The notes: generated by a model from the sequence alone, not told the origin. 64,000 bases of DNA from Intestinibacillus sp. Marseille-P6563 (GCF_900604335.1 NZ_UWOD01000002.1:434001-498000), one strand, 5' to 3'; shown: positions 34,194 to 42,430, counted from the stretch's first letter. Numbers and translations are program-made.

Positions 34194-34964
34194 TTATCTC
34201 AATGTGTCCACAACTCCGTGACACACAAATCGTGCCCCCGGAAACATATAGTTGCAGGTAGAAAGGGTAATGACCCGATCCGTGGACTGTGGGATAACCT
34301 CGCTTGTAAAGCAGGAACGTTCCAGAATCCTCTCTAACCATGCACCGTATTCCTCCTGAGAGGAAAAAGTCAACTGCCAGGCATCGTCGTTTTCCCCGGC
34401 GATGTAGGCAGAAAATAATCGGATGGTCAGGGTATTCTCAGGTGTGATCAGAAACAGTTCCGGGTGTGCCTCGTAATATGCCTGCTCCTGATATTTGCTT
34501 AAAGAAGCGAAGAGAGTTCCGTTCTTCATGTAGTGGCCGTAGATCACGCTGTTTTGTCCCGTCAGTCCCTGACATCGACTGTCCAGAAAGAGGCTGCCCG
34601 CGCTATTGCGGGTACCGTCGAAGAGATGATTCAGATAATAGGAATTGTTCTCCCCCTGGGGGACAGGATAGGAAATTACGGTGTTCGGACAGTAAAGCCA
34701 CCCCACCACCTCTGGGTTGATGTCGGCCAGAGCCTCAAAATCCACTTGGGGCAATTCCAGCTGGATCTCTTCCTGGAAAGGGATGGAGGGCTGCTGAGCC
34801 GGTGTCTTTTGTGGGACTGATACTACACTTTTCTGCAGTTTGTCATAGGCCAGTTCCCCCATACGGTATTCCTGCCACTGCTGGAAAAAAAGCCATCCAA
34901 ATACCAGCAGGCCGCCCGTACAAAAAAGAACACAAATCCAATATAAGATCCTTCTTTTTTTCAT
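34194..34964 (-). CDS. Class B sortase
   Basis: 256 residues. An N-terminal membrane anchor (ILYWICVLFCTGGLLVFGWLFF) is followed by the sortase fold. Catalytic His is in SVIYGHYMKNGTLFASLSKY, Cys in VITLSTCNYMFPGARFVCHG, and Arg four residues later in GARF. The block between (FSAYIAGENDDAWQLTFSSQEEYGAWLERI) with its extra helix is typical of class B. Class B sortases usually have dedicated substrates encoded nearby. The giant protein starts 67 bases downstream, and its VPTG motif is the likely substrate. Confidence 0.92.
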   Translation of the reverse strand: MKKRRILYWICVLFCTGGLLVFGWLFFQQWQEYRMGELAYDKLQKSVVSVPQKTPAQQPSIPFQEEIQLELPQVDFEALADINPEVVGWLYCPNTVISYPVPQGENNSYYLNHLFDGTRNSAGSLFLDSRCQGLTGQNSVIYGHYMKNGTLFASLSKYQEQAYYEAHPELFLITPENTLTIRLFSAYIAGENDDAWQLTFSSQEEYGAWLERILERSCFTSEVIPQSTDRVITLSTCNYMFPGARFVCHGVVDTLR

Positions 34965-34973
34965 CTTAGATTT

Positions 34974-35252
34974 CTAAGTGCTCTGGGAACCACTCCCACT
35001 TGCTTTTGGGACGTCGGACCACAGTTCAATGAGCCGTGCTTTGGCAGCGAAAGCTGTTTTTTCTTCCGGCTCACCGGTCAAATATGTCAGGGCCTCGTTC
35101 CAATCCCGGAGGTCTTCCTGCCTGGGCGAGAGCATTTTCAGTTTTTGTGTCAAGTAATGCTTTTGAGTAATCGTTAGATAGCGCAAATCGGACAGATTTT
35201 CGCATCCCATTTGAATGGAGAGCAACTCCAGCAAAGATTGTTTCATGATCAT
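34974..35252 (-). CDS. Small helical protein, function unknown
   Basis: 92 residues: MIMKQSLLELLSIQMGCENLSDLRYLTITQKHYLTQKL, then a charged helix and LTYLTGEPEEKTAFAAKARLIELW. Soluble and all-helical by appearance. Its start overlaps the zinc-ribbon gene stop by four bases (ATGA), so the two are probably translated together. I do not recognise a family. The position between a putative DNA-binding protein and the sortase suggests a regulatory or accessory role in this operon. Confidence 0.6.
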   Translation of the reverse strand: MIMKQSLLELLSIQMGCENLSDLRYLTITQKHYLTQKLKMLSPRQEDLRDWNEALTYLTGEPEEKTAFAAKARLIELWSDVPKASGSGSQST

Positions 35253-36385
35253 ACCCGCATGACCTCCTTTGCTTCTGCAAGCATTTTTTCGTAGCGTGCA
35301 CCTGGTTGCTTACTGACTACGCCAGCACAAACCGGACAGTTACGCTTCTGCTTTCCGGTTCGGGAATATATGGCAGTCTTCCAGACATGGCCTTCGGCGC
35401 AGGTCCACCAAACCTTTTTGTGGGAGCCTGCGGTTACCATTTGGGGCGTCAATGAGCCATTCAGCGTAGGATGCCACTGCGCCGCGATTTTTGCCTGCGT
35501 CGTAGCCAGGTCGTTGAACCCAGCAAGAACCTTTTTCCCTGCGCAGTAGGGACAACCGGAGTTCCGCATAGTTCGCATCCCCACCGAAGCCGCATATTCG
35601 TGTCCCAAGGGACAGATCCACCATACCCGCCGTTTGCAGGCAGGCGTGACCTGGCATGGCAGCAGCGATCCGTTTTTGGTGGGATGCCACTCTCGGGTCA
35701 CCGCTGGAAACCGAGAAGCCATATCGTTTTCTCCTGGCAGGATCACCCGTCCGGCACAGACCGGGCATCCGGTTCCGTCCAAGGTGCGGGACTGGACAGA
35801 AACGCTCCACTCATGCCCCTGCGTACAGCGCCACCAAACCTTGCGCTTGGTGCCGAAGGTCACATCCCAGGGCTTCAACGTTCCGTTTTTCGTGGGATGC
35901 CACTCCTGGGCCAGTTTGGGAAACCGGCTGGCCAGATCATTGACGCCCGGAGCTACAACACGGTTGGCGCACACTGGACAGCCGCAGCCATCCACCCGTG
36001 AACGGATTTTCGCCTGCCACTCATGCCCCAGACTACACTGCCACCAGACCTTCTTCTCGCTTCCAGGCAATACACACTCCGGAGTCAGTGGCAGATTTTT
36101 GGTGGGGTGCCATTCTCTGATCAAGTCTGGAAAACAACTAGCCAAATCGGTCTCTCCAGTCCACGCAGCTCGACCAGAACAGTAGGGACAATGGGTATGG
36201 TGGGAGGTGCGGCTGTTCACCGTTACCTGCCAGCGATGGCCCTTTTCACACTGCCACCAAACCTTTTTCGTGCTGCCGTAGGGAATGGTTGCAGGGGTAA
36301 AGGGAAAGTTTATGTTGACTACCCATTCATTCAGTAGCTCCTTCCGCCCTTCCCGTATGCAGAAGTCATGCAGACTTTCCCGCAT
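35249..36385 (-). CDS. Tandem treble-clef zinc-ribbon (DUF4379-like) protein
   Basis: 378 residues made of about six near-identical ~65-residue units. Each reads roughly DLASxFPxLxxEWHPTKNGxLxP, then KKVWWxCxxGHEWxxxVxSR, then CPxCxGR. Each unit supplies Cys-x2-Gly-His plus Cys-x2-Cys, a zinc-binding treble clef as in DUF4379. Such repeats occur alone or fused to nucleases; here there is no nuclease domain. The gene is first in the surface-protein operon, 20 bases from the invertible segment, with AAGGAGGGAGG before the ATG. A nucleic-acid-binding regulator is a reasonable guess. Confidence 0.85.
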   Translation of the reverse strand: MRESLHDFCIREGRKELLNEWVVNINFPFTPATIPYGSTKKVWWQCEKGHRWQVTVNSRTSHHTHCPYCSGRAAWTGETDLASCFPDLIREWHPTKNLPLTPECVLPGSEKKVWWQCSLGHEWQAKIRSRVDGCGCPVCANRVVAPGVNDLASRFPKLAQEWHPTKNGTLKPWDVTFGTKRKVWWRCTQGHEWSVSVQSRTLDGTGCPVCAGRVILPGENDMASRFPAVTREWHPTKNGSLLPCQVTPACKRRVWWICPLGHEYAASVGMRTMRNSGCPYCAGKKVLAGFNDLATTQAKIAAQWHPTLNGSLTPQMVTAGSHKKVWWTCAEGHVWKTAIYSRTGKQKRNCPVCAGVVSKQPGARYEKMLAEAKEVMRV

Positions 36386-36404
36386 GGGTCCTCCCTCCTT
36401 CTAT

Positions 36405-36421
36405 ACAGAATCAACATTCTG
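36405..36421 (+). repeat. Inverted repeat left (IRL) of the invertible switch
   Basis: ACAGAATCAACATTCTG, the exact reverse complement of 36646-36662. Each copy is itself CAGAAT-N4-ATTCTG, two inverted half-sites with an asymmetric core (CAAC here, GTTG in the other), as expected for a recombinase crossover site. Confidence 0.9.
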
Positions 36422-36465
36422 AATAGATTTTTCCCTTTCTTTCTACTAATTGGAGAAAATGGGTA

Positions 36466-36509
36466 TAAAAAATCGCCCGTCTTTCTTTCTGAAAGAGGAC
36501 GAAAGGGCG
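36466..36509 (-). terminator. Intrinsic terminator inside the invertible segment
   Basis: On the - strand CGCCC (36509-36505) pairs with GGGCG (36478-36474), with an inner CTTTC/GAAAG stem, then ATTTTTT. It blocks leftward read-through from the recombinase gene into the surface operon in this orientation. Confidence 0.75.
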
Positions 36510-36579
36510 TAAAAAGCCAGGCCGCAAATGCAGATTATGCTTGCAGCCTAATTCTTATGTTCAAAATCTGGAAATTGCA

Positions 36580-36608
36580 TTGTCTTTCGTGTCCACGCAT
36601 GCTATAAT
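36580..36608 (+). promoter_or_regulatory. Promoter inside the invertible segment (pointing right here)
   Basis: TTGTCT (36580-36585), 17-bp spacer, TATAAT (36603-36608). In this orientation it would transcribe antisense into the recombinase gene; after inversion it would drive the zinc-ribbon/sortase/adhesin operon. Confidence 0.8.
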
Positions 36609-36645
36609 GACAATGTACAATTTCAGTATGTAGATGATATTAGGA

Positions 36646-36662
36646 CAGAATGTTGATTCTGT
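36646..36662 (-). repeat. Inverted repeat right (IRR) of the invertible switch
   Basis: CAGAATGTTGATTCTGT, the exact inverse of IRL. It lies two bases beyond the recombinase stop codon. Confidence 0.9.
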
Positions 36663-36664
36663 GA

Positions 36665-37510
36665 CTATAACACAAGTCCCAGTCTGTCAATCTCCCGTTG
36701 GTGCTCCACGCCGGAGGAAACTAGGTAGATGCGTGTGGTTTCGATACTGCTGTGACCCAACAGGTCGGCCAGCTTTGCAATATCCCGACAGGTCCGATAA
36801 AAGACTGTAGCAAACAGGTGTCGAAGGTTATGGGGGAATACTTTTTCCGGTTCCACGCCGGCGTACTTGCATAGCCTTTTCAGTTCCGCCCAAATCTGTC
36901 GGCGGCCAAGTTCCTTTCCGTTTCTGGTGCGAAAGATCGCGCCGGAAGCGGTTTTCTGTTTTTTTGCGTACTTTATCAGCTTTCGGCAGAGTTTTCCGGG
37001 GAGCAGGATGGTGCGGATCTTGCCTTTGAGGGCGATCTCTGCCTTACCCTGTCGAACCGCTTCCACGGTGATATACTGTACTTCACTGACCCGGATACCG
37101 GTAGCTGTGATGGTCTCCGCCAGAAGTCCCAACCGTTCCCGTCCTAATTTGTAGGCCGTGTTCAGAAGACGCCGGTAGTCGTCCTTGGTTAACTCACGAT
37201 TGGCATCCCGAAACAAGCGGCGCTGGATCTTGAGAAATTTTACCCGGCACTCCTGCAAATCGAGAAATTCCAGCAGGCTATTCAGCGCAGAGAGCATGGC
37301 ATTGATGGTAGTCGGGGCATAGTTCTGCGACACCAGGTGGGCTTTCCACGCTGCGGTCATCTCCTTGCTAATGTTGCGATTATCGAGCCAGCAGGCAAAT
37401 GCTTGAACATCACGAAGATATTTCTCTATGGTTGCACCACTCTTTTCTTCCGTCAGAAGATGATGGGCATATGCTTGGATTTGTGGTCGTGTTAATTGAT
37501 GATTTTTCAT
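36665..37510 (-). CDS. Tyrosine recombinase (XerC/D-like), likely invertase for the switch
   Basis: 281 residues. N-terminal SAM-like core-binding domain (IQAYAHHLLTEEKSGATIEKYLRDVQAFACWL). The catalytic domain has Arg in ETITATGIRVSEVQYI, His-x2-Arg in PHNLRHLFATVFY, and the late LADLLGHSSIETTRIYLVSS with the nucleophilic Tyr. It is about the length of small invertases and lacks the arm-binding domain of phage integrases. The stop codon is next to IRR. AGGAGGG precedes the start, and a TATAAT is at 37529-37534 (- strand). The first 17-bp target and this gene make a compact inversion cassette. Confidence 0.9.
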   Translation of the reverse strand: MKNHQLTRPQIQAYAHHLLTEEKSGATIEKYLRDVQAFACWLDNRNISKEMTAAWKAHLVSQNYAPTTINAMLSALNSLLEFLDLQECRVKFLKIQRRLFRDANRELTKDDYRRLLNTAYKLGRERLGLLAETITATGIRVSEVQYITVEAVRQGKAEIALKGKIRTILLPGKLCRKLIKYAKKQKTASGAIFRTRNGKELGRRQIWAELKRLCKYAGVEPEKVFPHNLRHLFATVFYRTCRDIAKLADLLGHSSIETTRIYLVSSGVEHQREIDRLGLVL

Positions 37511-37563
37511 AAAGACCCTCCTGTTAGGATTATATCTCTATTGTATAGGAAGTGCAGAAACAT

Positions 37564-37601
37564 CAAAGCCCACAGCGCAGTATCTGCCGCTGTGGGCTTT
37601 G
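37564..37601. terminator. Perfect 14-bp hairpin upstream of the recombinase
   Basis: CAAAGCCCACAGCG (37564-37577) and CGCTGTGGGCTTTG (37588-37601) are exact inverse repeats. No long U-run follows. It may terminate transcription from the right or be a regulatory stem. Confidence 0.55.
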
Positions 37602-38215
37602 CACGCCGTATTGATACGTTTGTCACTGGGGCACCGGAACTGGTACTTTCCTCATATCCTACAAACTTGCTTATAGGAAACTGTGTGGCTACAGCACTAC
37701 TCCATAGCTGCAGCAGATCAAAGCACTTTAGCCGATTTCTCAGCAGTAAAAGAGACTGGGACTTCGCCGTACAACTAGCCTTTCCGGATGTCCTAGGAAC
37801 TGGAATGACCAACTATTAAGATGTCCAGTAATTAACGAAGATTTTTTAAAAGAATAAAATGGGTACAGAAAATTGAGCCCTCGATCAAAGGGCTAAAAAG
37901 AAAGAGTGCACTTTAACGGATCATAACGGATATTCTGGTCTGCGATGCGTAAATAACTTAAAGGAGTTTTTGAGCAACATGGGTTAGTATACACGATATG
38001 GCTTGCCTTCTGCTCTTTTTTGAGCGTAATACTCGTCAAAGAACAGCTCATTTTTGTAATCTGCCAAAACTGACGGTTCAGTCCTTCAATGATATTGGTC
38101 GTATATATGATTTTCCGAATCTCCGGGGCATATGCGAAAAAAGAGAAATTCTTTTATCTAAAGATTCTTATTCTCACTGTCCTAACCGATGGTTCTTTGC
38201 GCTAAAGCTAAACAA
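37602..38215. other. Non-coding stretch with IS debris
   Basis: No intact gene in ~600 bp. Frames are short and broken. Near 38050-38145 there is a readable remnant of an IS256-family transposase (separate entry). The rest shows nothing recognisable. Confidence 0.55.
38050..38145 (-). pseudogene. Fragment of IS256-family (mutator) transposase
   Basis: The - strand reads APEIRKIIYTTNIIEGLNRQFWQITKMS, which matches the conserved IRKxIYTTNxIExxNRxxRxxTK block of IS256-type transposases. Only this block survives, with no inverted ends nearby. Confidence 0.75.
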
Positions 38216-38274
38216 AAGAAGCACCGAAACAATATGTTTCGGTGCTTTTACTGGCGTAACGTCAGAGATTTAAA
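38212..38274 (-). repeat. Degenerate fragment of tRNA-Ser 3' end plus terminator (second putative attachment site)
   Basis: The AGCACCGAAAC hairpin is intact. The tRNA part (38252-38274) has several changes from 54413-54435. The ~100 bp that follow resemble 23249-23345, so both may be the same kind of element end. Confidence 0.65.
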
Positions 38275-38393
38275 GCAAGCAGATCGCCTTTTTGCGTTAT
38301 TTTCTTTGCTATATTGTTCGTATACTGCTGCAATTCCAGCCATTCCATCCCTATAAGGTTCTTCTGGGTGTGAACTCATTATTTGAAAGGAAC

Positions 38394-39113
38394 ATGAGCT
38401 GGTATTACCTCACTCGCGTTGATCTTTGCACGAATATCCACTGTGACAGACAGGATGTATTTCAGAAACTGGTTCGACTTCTTCGTAAAACCGCAACCCC
38501 CAAGAAATATGAGCGGAAGCACTATCAAAACCCGGATAAAAAAGGCCAATCAGTACAACAAGCATTACATCCACATCGCCTGTGGTTCGCAGGAGTTGGT
38601 GATCTACGACAAGACATCCCAGTCAATTTGACAGTAGCTTATAAAGAATTGCCTTCCGGTGTACTGCGAATCGAAATACATTACGGCCGGGACAAGCTAC
38701 GCCACATCGAAAAGAAGCACAACAGAGACGATTCATGCGCTCTTTTGGAACGTCTGATGAAACAAAACAAGGACTGAATTTTAGAACTGGTAGAAAAATG
38801 CTATCCAGACCTAGAGTATTATTCCTATGAAGAAGCAGCGAAAAAAATCATGCAGTCGAAGTTTCATACAGAAACAAAAAAACAGATGCAGACCCTGTTG
38901 GAGCAGATGCAGCGTAAACAAACCATCGATGCTACATTCCATTGGATGGAAGATCATGATATGCAAACTGACGATTTGCTGAAGAAATTCGAGAAGCTTG
39001 GAGTAAATCCCGTTCCTCTACGTAAAGGGCATCACGCATCGTGTATGCCTAGCCTATTGGAAATTTTGAGAACCGTTGATGAACAGGCAATTTCGATTTA
39101 TCCCATATGCTAG
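38394..39113 (+). pseudogene. Broken plasmid/ICE-type replication initiation protein
   Basis: ATG 38394 opens MSWYYLTRVDLCTNIHCDRQDVFQKLVRLLRKTATPKKYERK. The frame then shifts to KKANQYNKHYIHIACGSQELVIYDKT (other frame, ~38540-38620) and shifts back to VAYKELPSGVLRIEIHYGRDKLRHIEKK. A TGA at 38775-38777 interrupts it, after which the frame continues to 39113 with EKCYPDLEYYSYEEAAKKIM. The pieces together resemble rolling-circle/phage-type replication proteins carried by integrated clostridial elements. At least two frameshifts and one stop make it non-functional. Confidence 0.8.
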
Positions 39114-39180
39114 AAACAGAAGCAAAGTGTTAGTATGCAACCGTTAGGAAATATGGATACAACACCATTATCGTAGAAGC

Positions 39181-39210
39181 AGCGATGGACATCCTGTGTC
39201 CATCGCTTTT
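39181..39210 (+). terminator. Hairpin between the replication pseudogene and AraC gene
   Basis: AGCGATGGACA (39181-39191) and TGTCCATCGCT (39197-39207) pair perfectly, followed by TTT. It probably serves either converging transcript. Confidence 0.65.
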
Positions 39211-39250
39211 GCTATACTCATCCCGTACACGAACGTTAGAAATATTTCGA

Positions 39251-40099
39251 TCATCCGAGCGGCAGCTCGCGGAACTGCCGCGGAGCGATGCCAATACGCT
39301 CGGAAAAGGCGTTGGTAAAGCCTGATTCGGTCTGATAACCGACCTCCAGGGCGATCGATTTGATCGGCATGGAGGTGGTCTTGAGTAGATATTTGGCATG
39401 ATCCATGCGCATGGTGATCAGGTATTCATAGGGCGAACACTGGAATTCCTTTTGAAACAAACGAATCAGATGGGCTGGGCTGTAATCGACATACTGAGCA
39501 ATGTCCTTGAGCTGAAGCGGCTCTCCCAGATGTTCCTGAATGTACTGCACAGCCCTCCGAGCGGGGGATAAATCCTCCTCAGCCGAAGATGCCGGGGTGT
39601 TTGGCATGAGATAGCACAGCATGCTATGTATAATACGTGAATGCTCGGAATCGATAAGCGGCTGATTTGTGGAGAATTTAGATAGCATGTGACGACAGAA
39701 TACGCCGATTTTAGAGTTGTTGGGCGTACGGAAAACCGGCCCATTTTTCTCAATAAGGTAATCGCAAAACTCAAACGAGTTGAGTCCTTGGAAGAAAATC
39801 CAATAAAATTCGGAATAGTCAGGGGTGCTGTAGTAGTGGTAGTGGATACAATCAAGCAGGACAATATCGCCCTCCTTGGCAACTTGGTGATAGCCGTCGT
39901 ATTCGACGGTCAAGTTTCCCTTTTCGATGTACATGAGGATGACCTGTTCGATGCCACTACGATCGATGCGGTAGCCCTTTTCACAGAAATAATGGCCGCA
40001 GCCGGTGACATAATAAAGCATGCGCAGCGTATCGTTGGACAGCTTGCTGTAAAAGCGTTCGGAGCCGGGTAGGACCCCTTTTTCGTTTTGAACCAACAT
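39251..40099 (-). CDS. AraC-family transcriptional regulator
   Basis: 282 residues. The N-terminal cupin-like sensor (GHYFCEKGYRIDRSGIEQVILMYIEKGNLTVEYDGYHQVAKEGDIVLLDC) is followed by two helix-turn-helices, including PLQLKDIAQYVDYSPAHLIRLFQKEFQCSPYEYLITMRMDHAKYLL and IKSIALEVGYQTESGFTNAFSERIGIAPRQFRE. It is divergent from the symporter/URO-D genes across a 429-bp AT-rich gap and is the likely activator of that cluster. It appears intact. Confidence 0.92.
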   Translation of the reverse strand: MLVQNEKGVLPGSERFYSKLSNDTLRMLYYVTGCGHYFCEKGYRIDRSGIEQVILMYIEKGNLTVEYDGYHQVAKEGDIVLLDCIHYHYYSTPDYSEFYWIFFQGLNSFEFCDYLIEKNGPVFRTPNNSKIGVFCRHMLSKFSTNQPLIDSEHSRIIHSMLCYLMPNTPASSAEEDLSPARRAVQYIQEHLGEPLQLKDIAQYVDYSPAHLIRLFQKEFQCSPYEYLITMRMDHAKYLLKTTSMPIKSIALEVGYQTESGFTNAFSERIGIAPRQFRELPLG

Positions 40100-40528
40100 G
40101 GAAAATGCCTCCCTATGGAACAGAAAAAAATGATAATTTTTGATTTTATCATAAATTTTTAAAAAATAACATGCTTATTTTTAGCATAATATTTTTTTAA
40201 ATGCGCCTATTTTTTTGCGCAAAAAATTTATTGGCAGCCAAAGAACGAAAATTCCAAAAAACGGATGATTATTTTAAACTGAATTCCTTTTCAAAATGCG
40301 CATACTCATGCAATATGCACAATATAACCACGAAAAATCAAAAAAATATATCCAATTCATCCAGAAAGCTACTTTTAAGCAAAATACACAAAAACAGCGT
40401 CCAAACGTCTACAAGCAATTTGCAAAAAGAAAAACAGCTGTGCTATGATGATGGCACAAACCCATCCGGGCACAATTCGGCCAAATTGCAGCATAAAAAT
40501 CAACAGAAAGCTTTAGAAGAGGGATATT
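40100..40528. other. AT-rich divergent control region
   Basis: No gene. It lies between divergent AraC and symporter genes. It has a + strand promoter (see next entry) and ATGCTTATTTTTAGCAT (40171-40187), a GCTA-type dyad near the AraC start. The motif AAAATAAGCAT recurs near 45023, ahead of the second URO-D gene, and may be a regulator site. Confidence 0.5.
40420..40449 (+). promoter_or_regulatory. Promoter of the symporter/URO-D gene 1 transcript
   Basis: TTGCAA (40420-40425), 18-bp spacer, TATGAT (40444-40449), about 80 bases before the ATG at 40529. Confidence 0.65.
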
Positions 40529-41043
40529 ATGCTGACACTATGCACTTTCGTTCTGTTTACAGTGTTGGTTGCCGTAATTTCCTGGTTCCGTACCAGATCG
40601 GCACCGTGCTGGCGGTTATCTCGATCTGCGTGGCGCCATTCGTCATCAACGCCCCAAGCTACCTGTATGACTTCCTGCAAGATTGCTTTGGCTTCTACGC
40701 TAAATCCATCCTGACCGTGATCCTGGTCAGCTTCTACACCAAGCGCGTGCCCGCCATCGCCCCCAAGGTGACGCTCATCGTGCACGCGGTGCTCTACGGC
40801 CTCATCCACTTTGTAGACTATGATTTCCACTATCTGTACATCCGCGGCGCGCTGTTCATCCTGGACATCTGCATCATGCTGGTGATCGGCCGGCTGCGTC
40901 CGCGCGAAACCCCGTTCGAATTGACCGACGCGGGCGTCGTCAACCTGACGCCGTGGCGGTTGGCAAAGCCGGCCTCGGTGGTCTGCTTCCTGGCGATGCT
41001 TGGCGTATACGCCCTGTTCTCGCCCCTGGGCCTGGCTGGCTAA
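40529..41043 (+). pseudogene. Sodium:solute symporter gene with large internal deletion
   Basis: The N-terminus from ATG 40529 (MLTLCTFVLFTVLVAVISWFRTRS, AGAGGG upstream) is the usual first span of SSS-family symporters. After ~22 codons the sequence jumps, in another frame, to a C-terminal part: IGTVLAVISICVAPFVINAPSYLYDFLQ..., a Lys-rich loop, and further spans to the stop at 41043. SSS proteins have some 500 residues and 13-14 spans, so roughly 1 kb is missing and the two ends are out of frame near 40595. It would have imported the substrate of the neighbouring enzymes. Confidence 0.75.
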
Positions 41044-41070
41044 AATTGATAAAGAAAGGACCGGAACAAT

Positions 41071-42420
41071 ATGAAACTCGATGAACATGTAGGTGTAAAC
41101 CGAATTGACCAAGGCCAAGGCGGCAACCTGATGGTGCACGGCTGGCCGCTCGAACAGTGCGTGGTCTCCGACCACGACCGGCAGGTGCTGCGGGAGGTCG
41201 CATCCCGCCTGCGCGAATTTGCCGAGCGCCCGTATGAGCAGGAAAAAGCCAAGCTCTGGACGGCGCACAACGACCTGAAGACCGAACAGCCGGTCATCTA
41301 TATCGACCCGGAAAACGGCTGGAACGAGATCTTCCCCTGGCATGAGGCCATCCAGTGCGAGGGCGACATGGCCCAGGACTGGGAGATGTGGCTGCGCAAG
41401 GAGCTGTACTGGGCCGAGGTGATGAAGGACGACAAGGTTGTAGAGGCCAAGTTCTACATCCCCTACCACGCCGAGGACACCGCCTGGGGCATCTCGGAGG
41501 AGCGCATCGGCGACCCGACCAAGGGCGAAGCCTATGTGTGGAAGGCGCCGTTTGCCGACATGGAGGACGAGTACGAAGAACTCGACCTGTCCGAGTACAT
41601 CAAGACCCCGGAAATCCACGTGGACTGGGAAGCGTCCAACCGGGCCTTTGACCTGGCTAAGGACGTGTTCGACGGCATCCTGGAAGTCGAATTCCGCCAC
41701 AAGTGGTGGTGGTCGCCCGACCTGTCGCTGTCGTACTCCAACCTGCGCGGCATGGAAAACATGATGTGCGATTTTTACGACTATCCCGACCAGGTACACG
41801 CCATGATGCGTCTGTTTACCGACGGCTACCTCAAGAAATTCGACTACCTGGAAAAGAACGGCCTGCTGCCGAACAACGCGGGCAGCATGTACATCGGTTC
41901 GGGCGGTATCGGTTACACCTCCGAGCTGCACGGCACCCCCGGCCAGGTCAAGCTGATGGACATGTGGGGCTTTAACGAAGCGCAGGAGACCAGCGAGGTT
42001 TCCCCGGAAATGGTCAAGGAATTCATCCTGCCCTACCAGCACGAGATGGCCGAAAAGTTTGGCCTGAACTACTACGGCTGCTGCGAGGGTCTGGACCGGC
42101 GCTGGGAATACGTCAAGGAAGCCATTCCGCGCCTGCGCCGTGTTTCGGTGTCCCAGTGGGCGGACAGCCGCAAGATGAGCGAGCTGCTGCAAGGCGATTA
42201 TGTGTACTGCTACAAGGTCAGCCCGACCGACATTGCAGTGCCCCATCCGGACGAGGAGTACATCCGCCGGCGCCTAAACGAAGTGCTGACCTACTGCAAG
42301 CAGTGTGGTAACAAGGTCGAACTGCTCATGAAGGACAACCACACGCTGGGGCACCATCCGAAAAATGCTTCCCGCTGGGTACAGATCGCCCGCGAAGAAG
42401 TGCAGCGCGTATACGGTTAA
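41071..42420 (+). CDS. URO-D/MetE-superfamily enzyme 1, substrate unknown
   Basis: 449 residues. The C-terminal two thirds read like the uroporphyrinogen-decarboxylase-like TIM barrel shared with corrinoid-dependent methyltransferases: DPENGWNEIFPW, FRHKWWWSPDLSLSYSNLRGMENMMCDFYDYPDQVHAMM, the central GSGGIGYTSEL, FNEAQETSEVSPEMVKEFILPYQ, LNYYGCCEGLDRRWEYVKEAIPRLRRVSVSQWAD and KDNHTLGHHP. The Cys-Cys and late His are possible metal ligands. AAGAAAGGA precedes the ATG. About half of its residues match the paralogue at 45220. It sits with transporter and AraC genes, so a catabolic methyl-transfer or ether-cleaving role is a guess. Confidence 0.75.
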   Translation: MKLDEHVGVNRIDQGQGGNLMVHGWPLEQCVVSDHDRQVLREVASRLREFAERPYEQEKAKLWTAHNDLKTEQPVIYIDPENGWNEIFPWHEAIQCEGDMAQDWEMWLRKELYWAEVMKDDKVVEAKFYIPYHAEDTAWGISEERIGDPTKGEAYVWKAPFADMEDEYEELDLSEYIKTPEIHVDWEASNRAFDLAKDVFDGILEVEFRHKWWWSPDLSLSYSNLRGMENMMCDFYDYPDQVHAMMRLFTDGYLKKFDYLEKNGLLPNNAGSMYIGSGGIGYTSELHGTPGQVKLMDMWGFNEAQETSEVSPEMVKEFILPYQHEMAEKFGLNYYGCCEGLDRRWEYVKEAIPRLRRVSVSQWADSRKMSELLQGDYVYCYKVSPTDIAVPHPDEEYIRRRLNEVLTYCKQCGNKVELLMKDNHTLGHHPKNASRWVQIAREEVQRVYG

Positions 42421-42430
42421 ACAAAACCAA

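Larger units (their letters stand above)
36405..36662. other. Putative invertible promoter segment (phase switch), OFF orientation
   Basis: A 258-bp segment bounded by 17-bp perfect inverted repeats, 20 bp upstream of the surface-protein operon and 2 bp from the end of a tyrosine recombinase gene. Inside are a strong promoter pointing right (36580-36608) and an intrinsic terminator acting leftward (36466-36509). As assembled the operon has no promoter here and is shielded from read-through. Inversion would place the promoter at about 36459-36487 pointing left, with a ~65-nt leader to the operon's first ATG, and would move the terminator out of the way. Confidence 0.85.

Noticed and set aside
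36665-37510. The tyrosine recombinase as the integrase of the tRNA-Ser islands
   Set aside because: It is short, lacks an arm-binding domain and ends beside the 17-bp inverted repeats rather than beside a tRNA-derived site. An invertase role fits better, though dual use cannot be excluded.
40201-40528. N-terminal extension of the symporter remnant frame (from 40201)
   Set aside because: AT-rich upstream sequence translated by chance. It contains the promoter at 40420-40449, and the symporter start in the other frame at 40529 has a ribosome-binding site.
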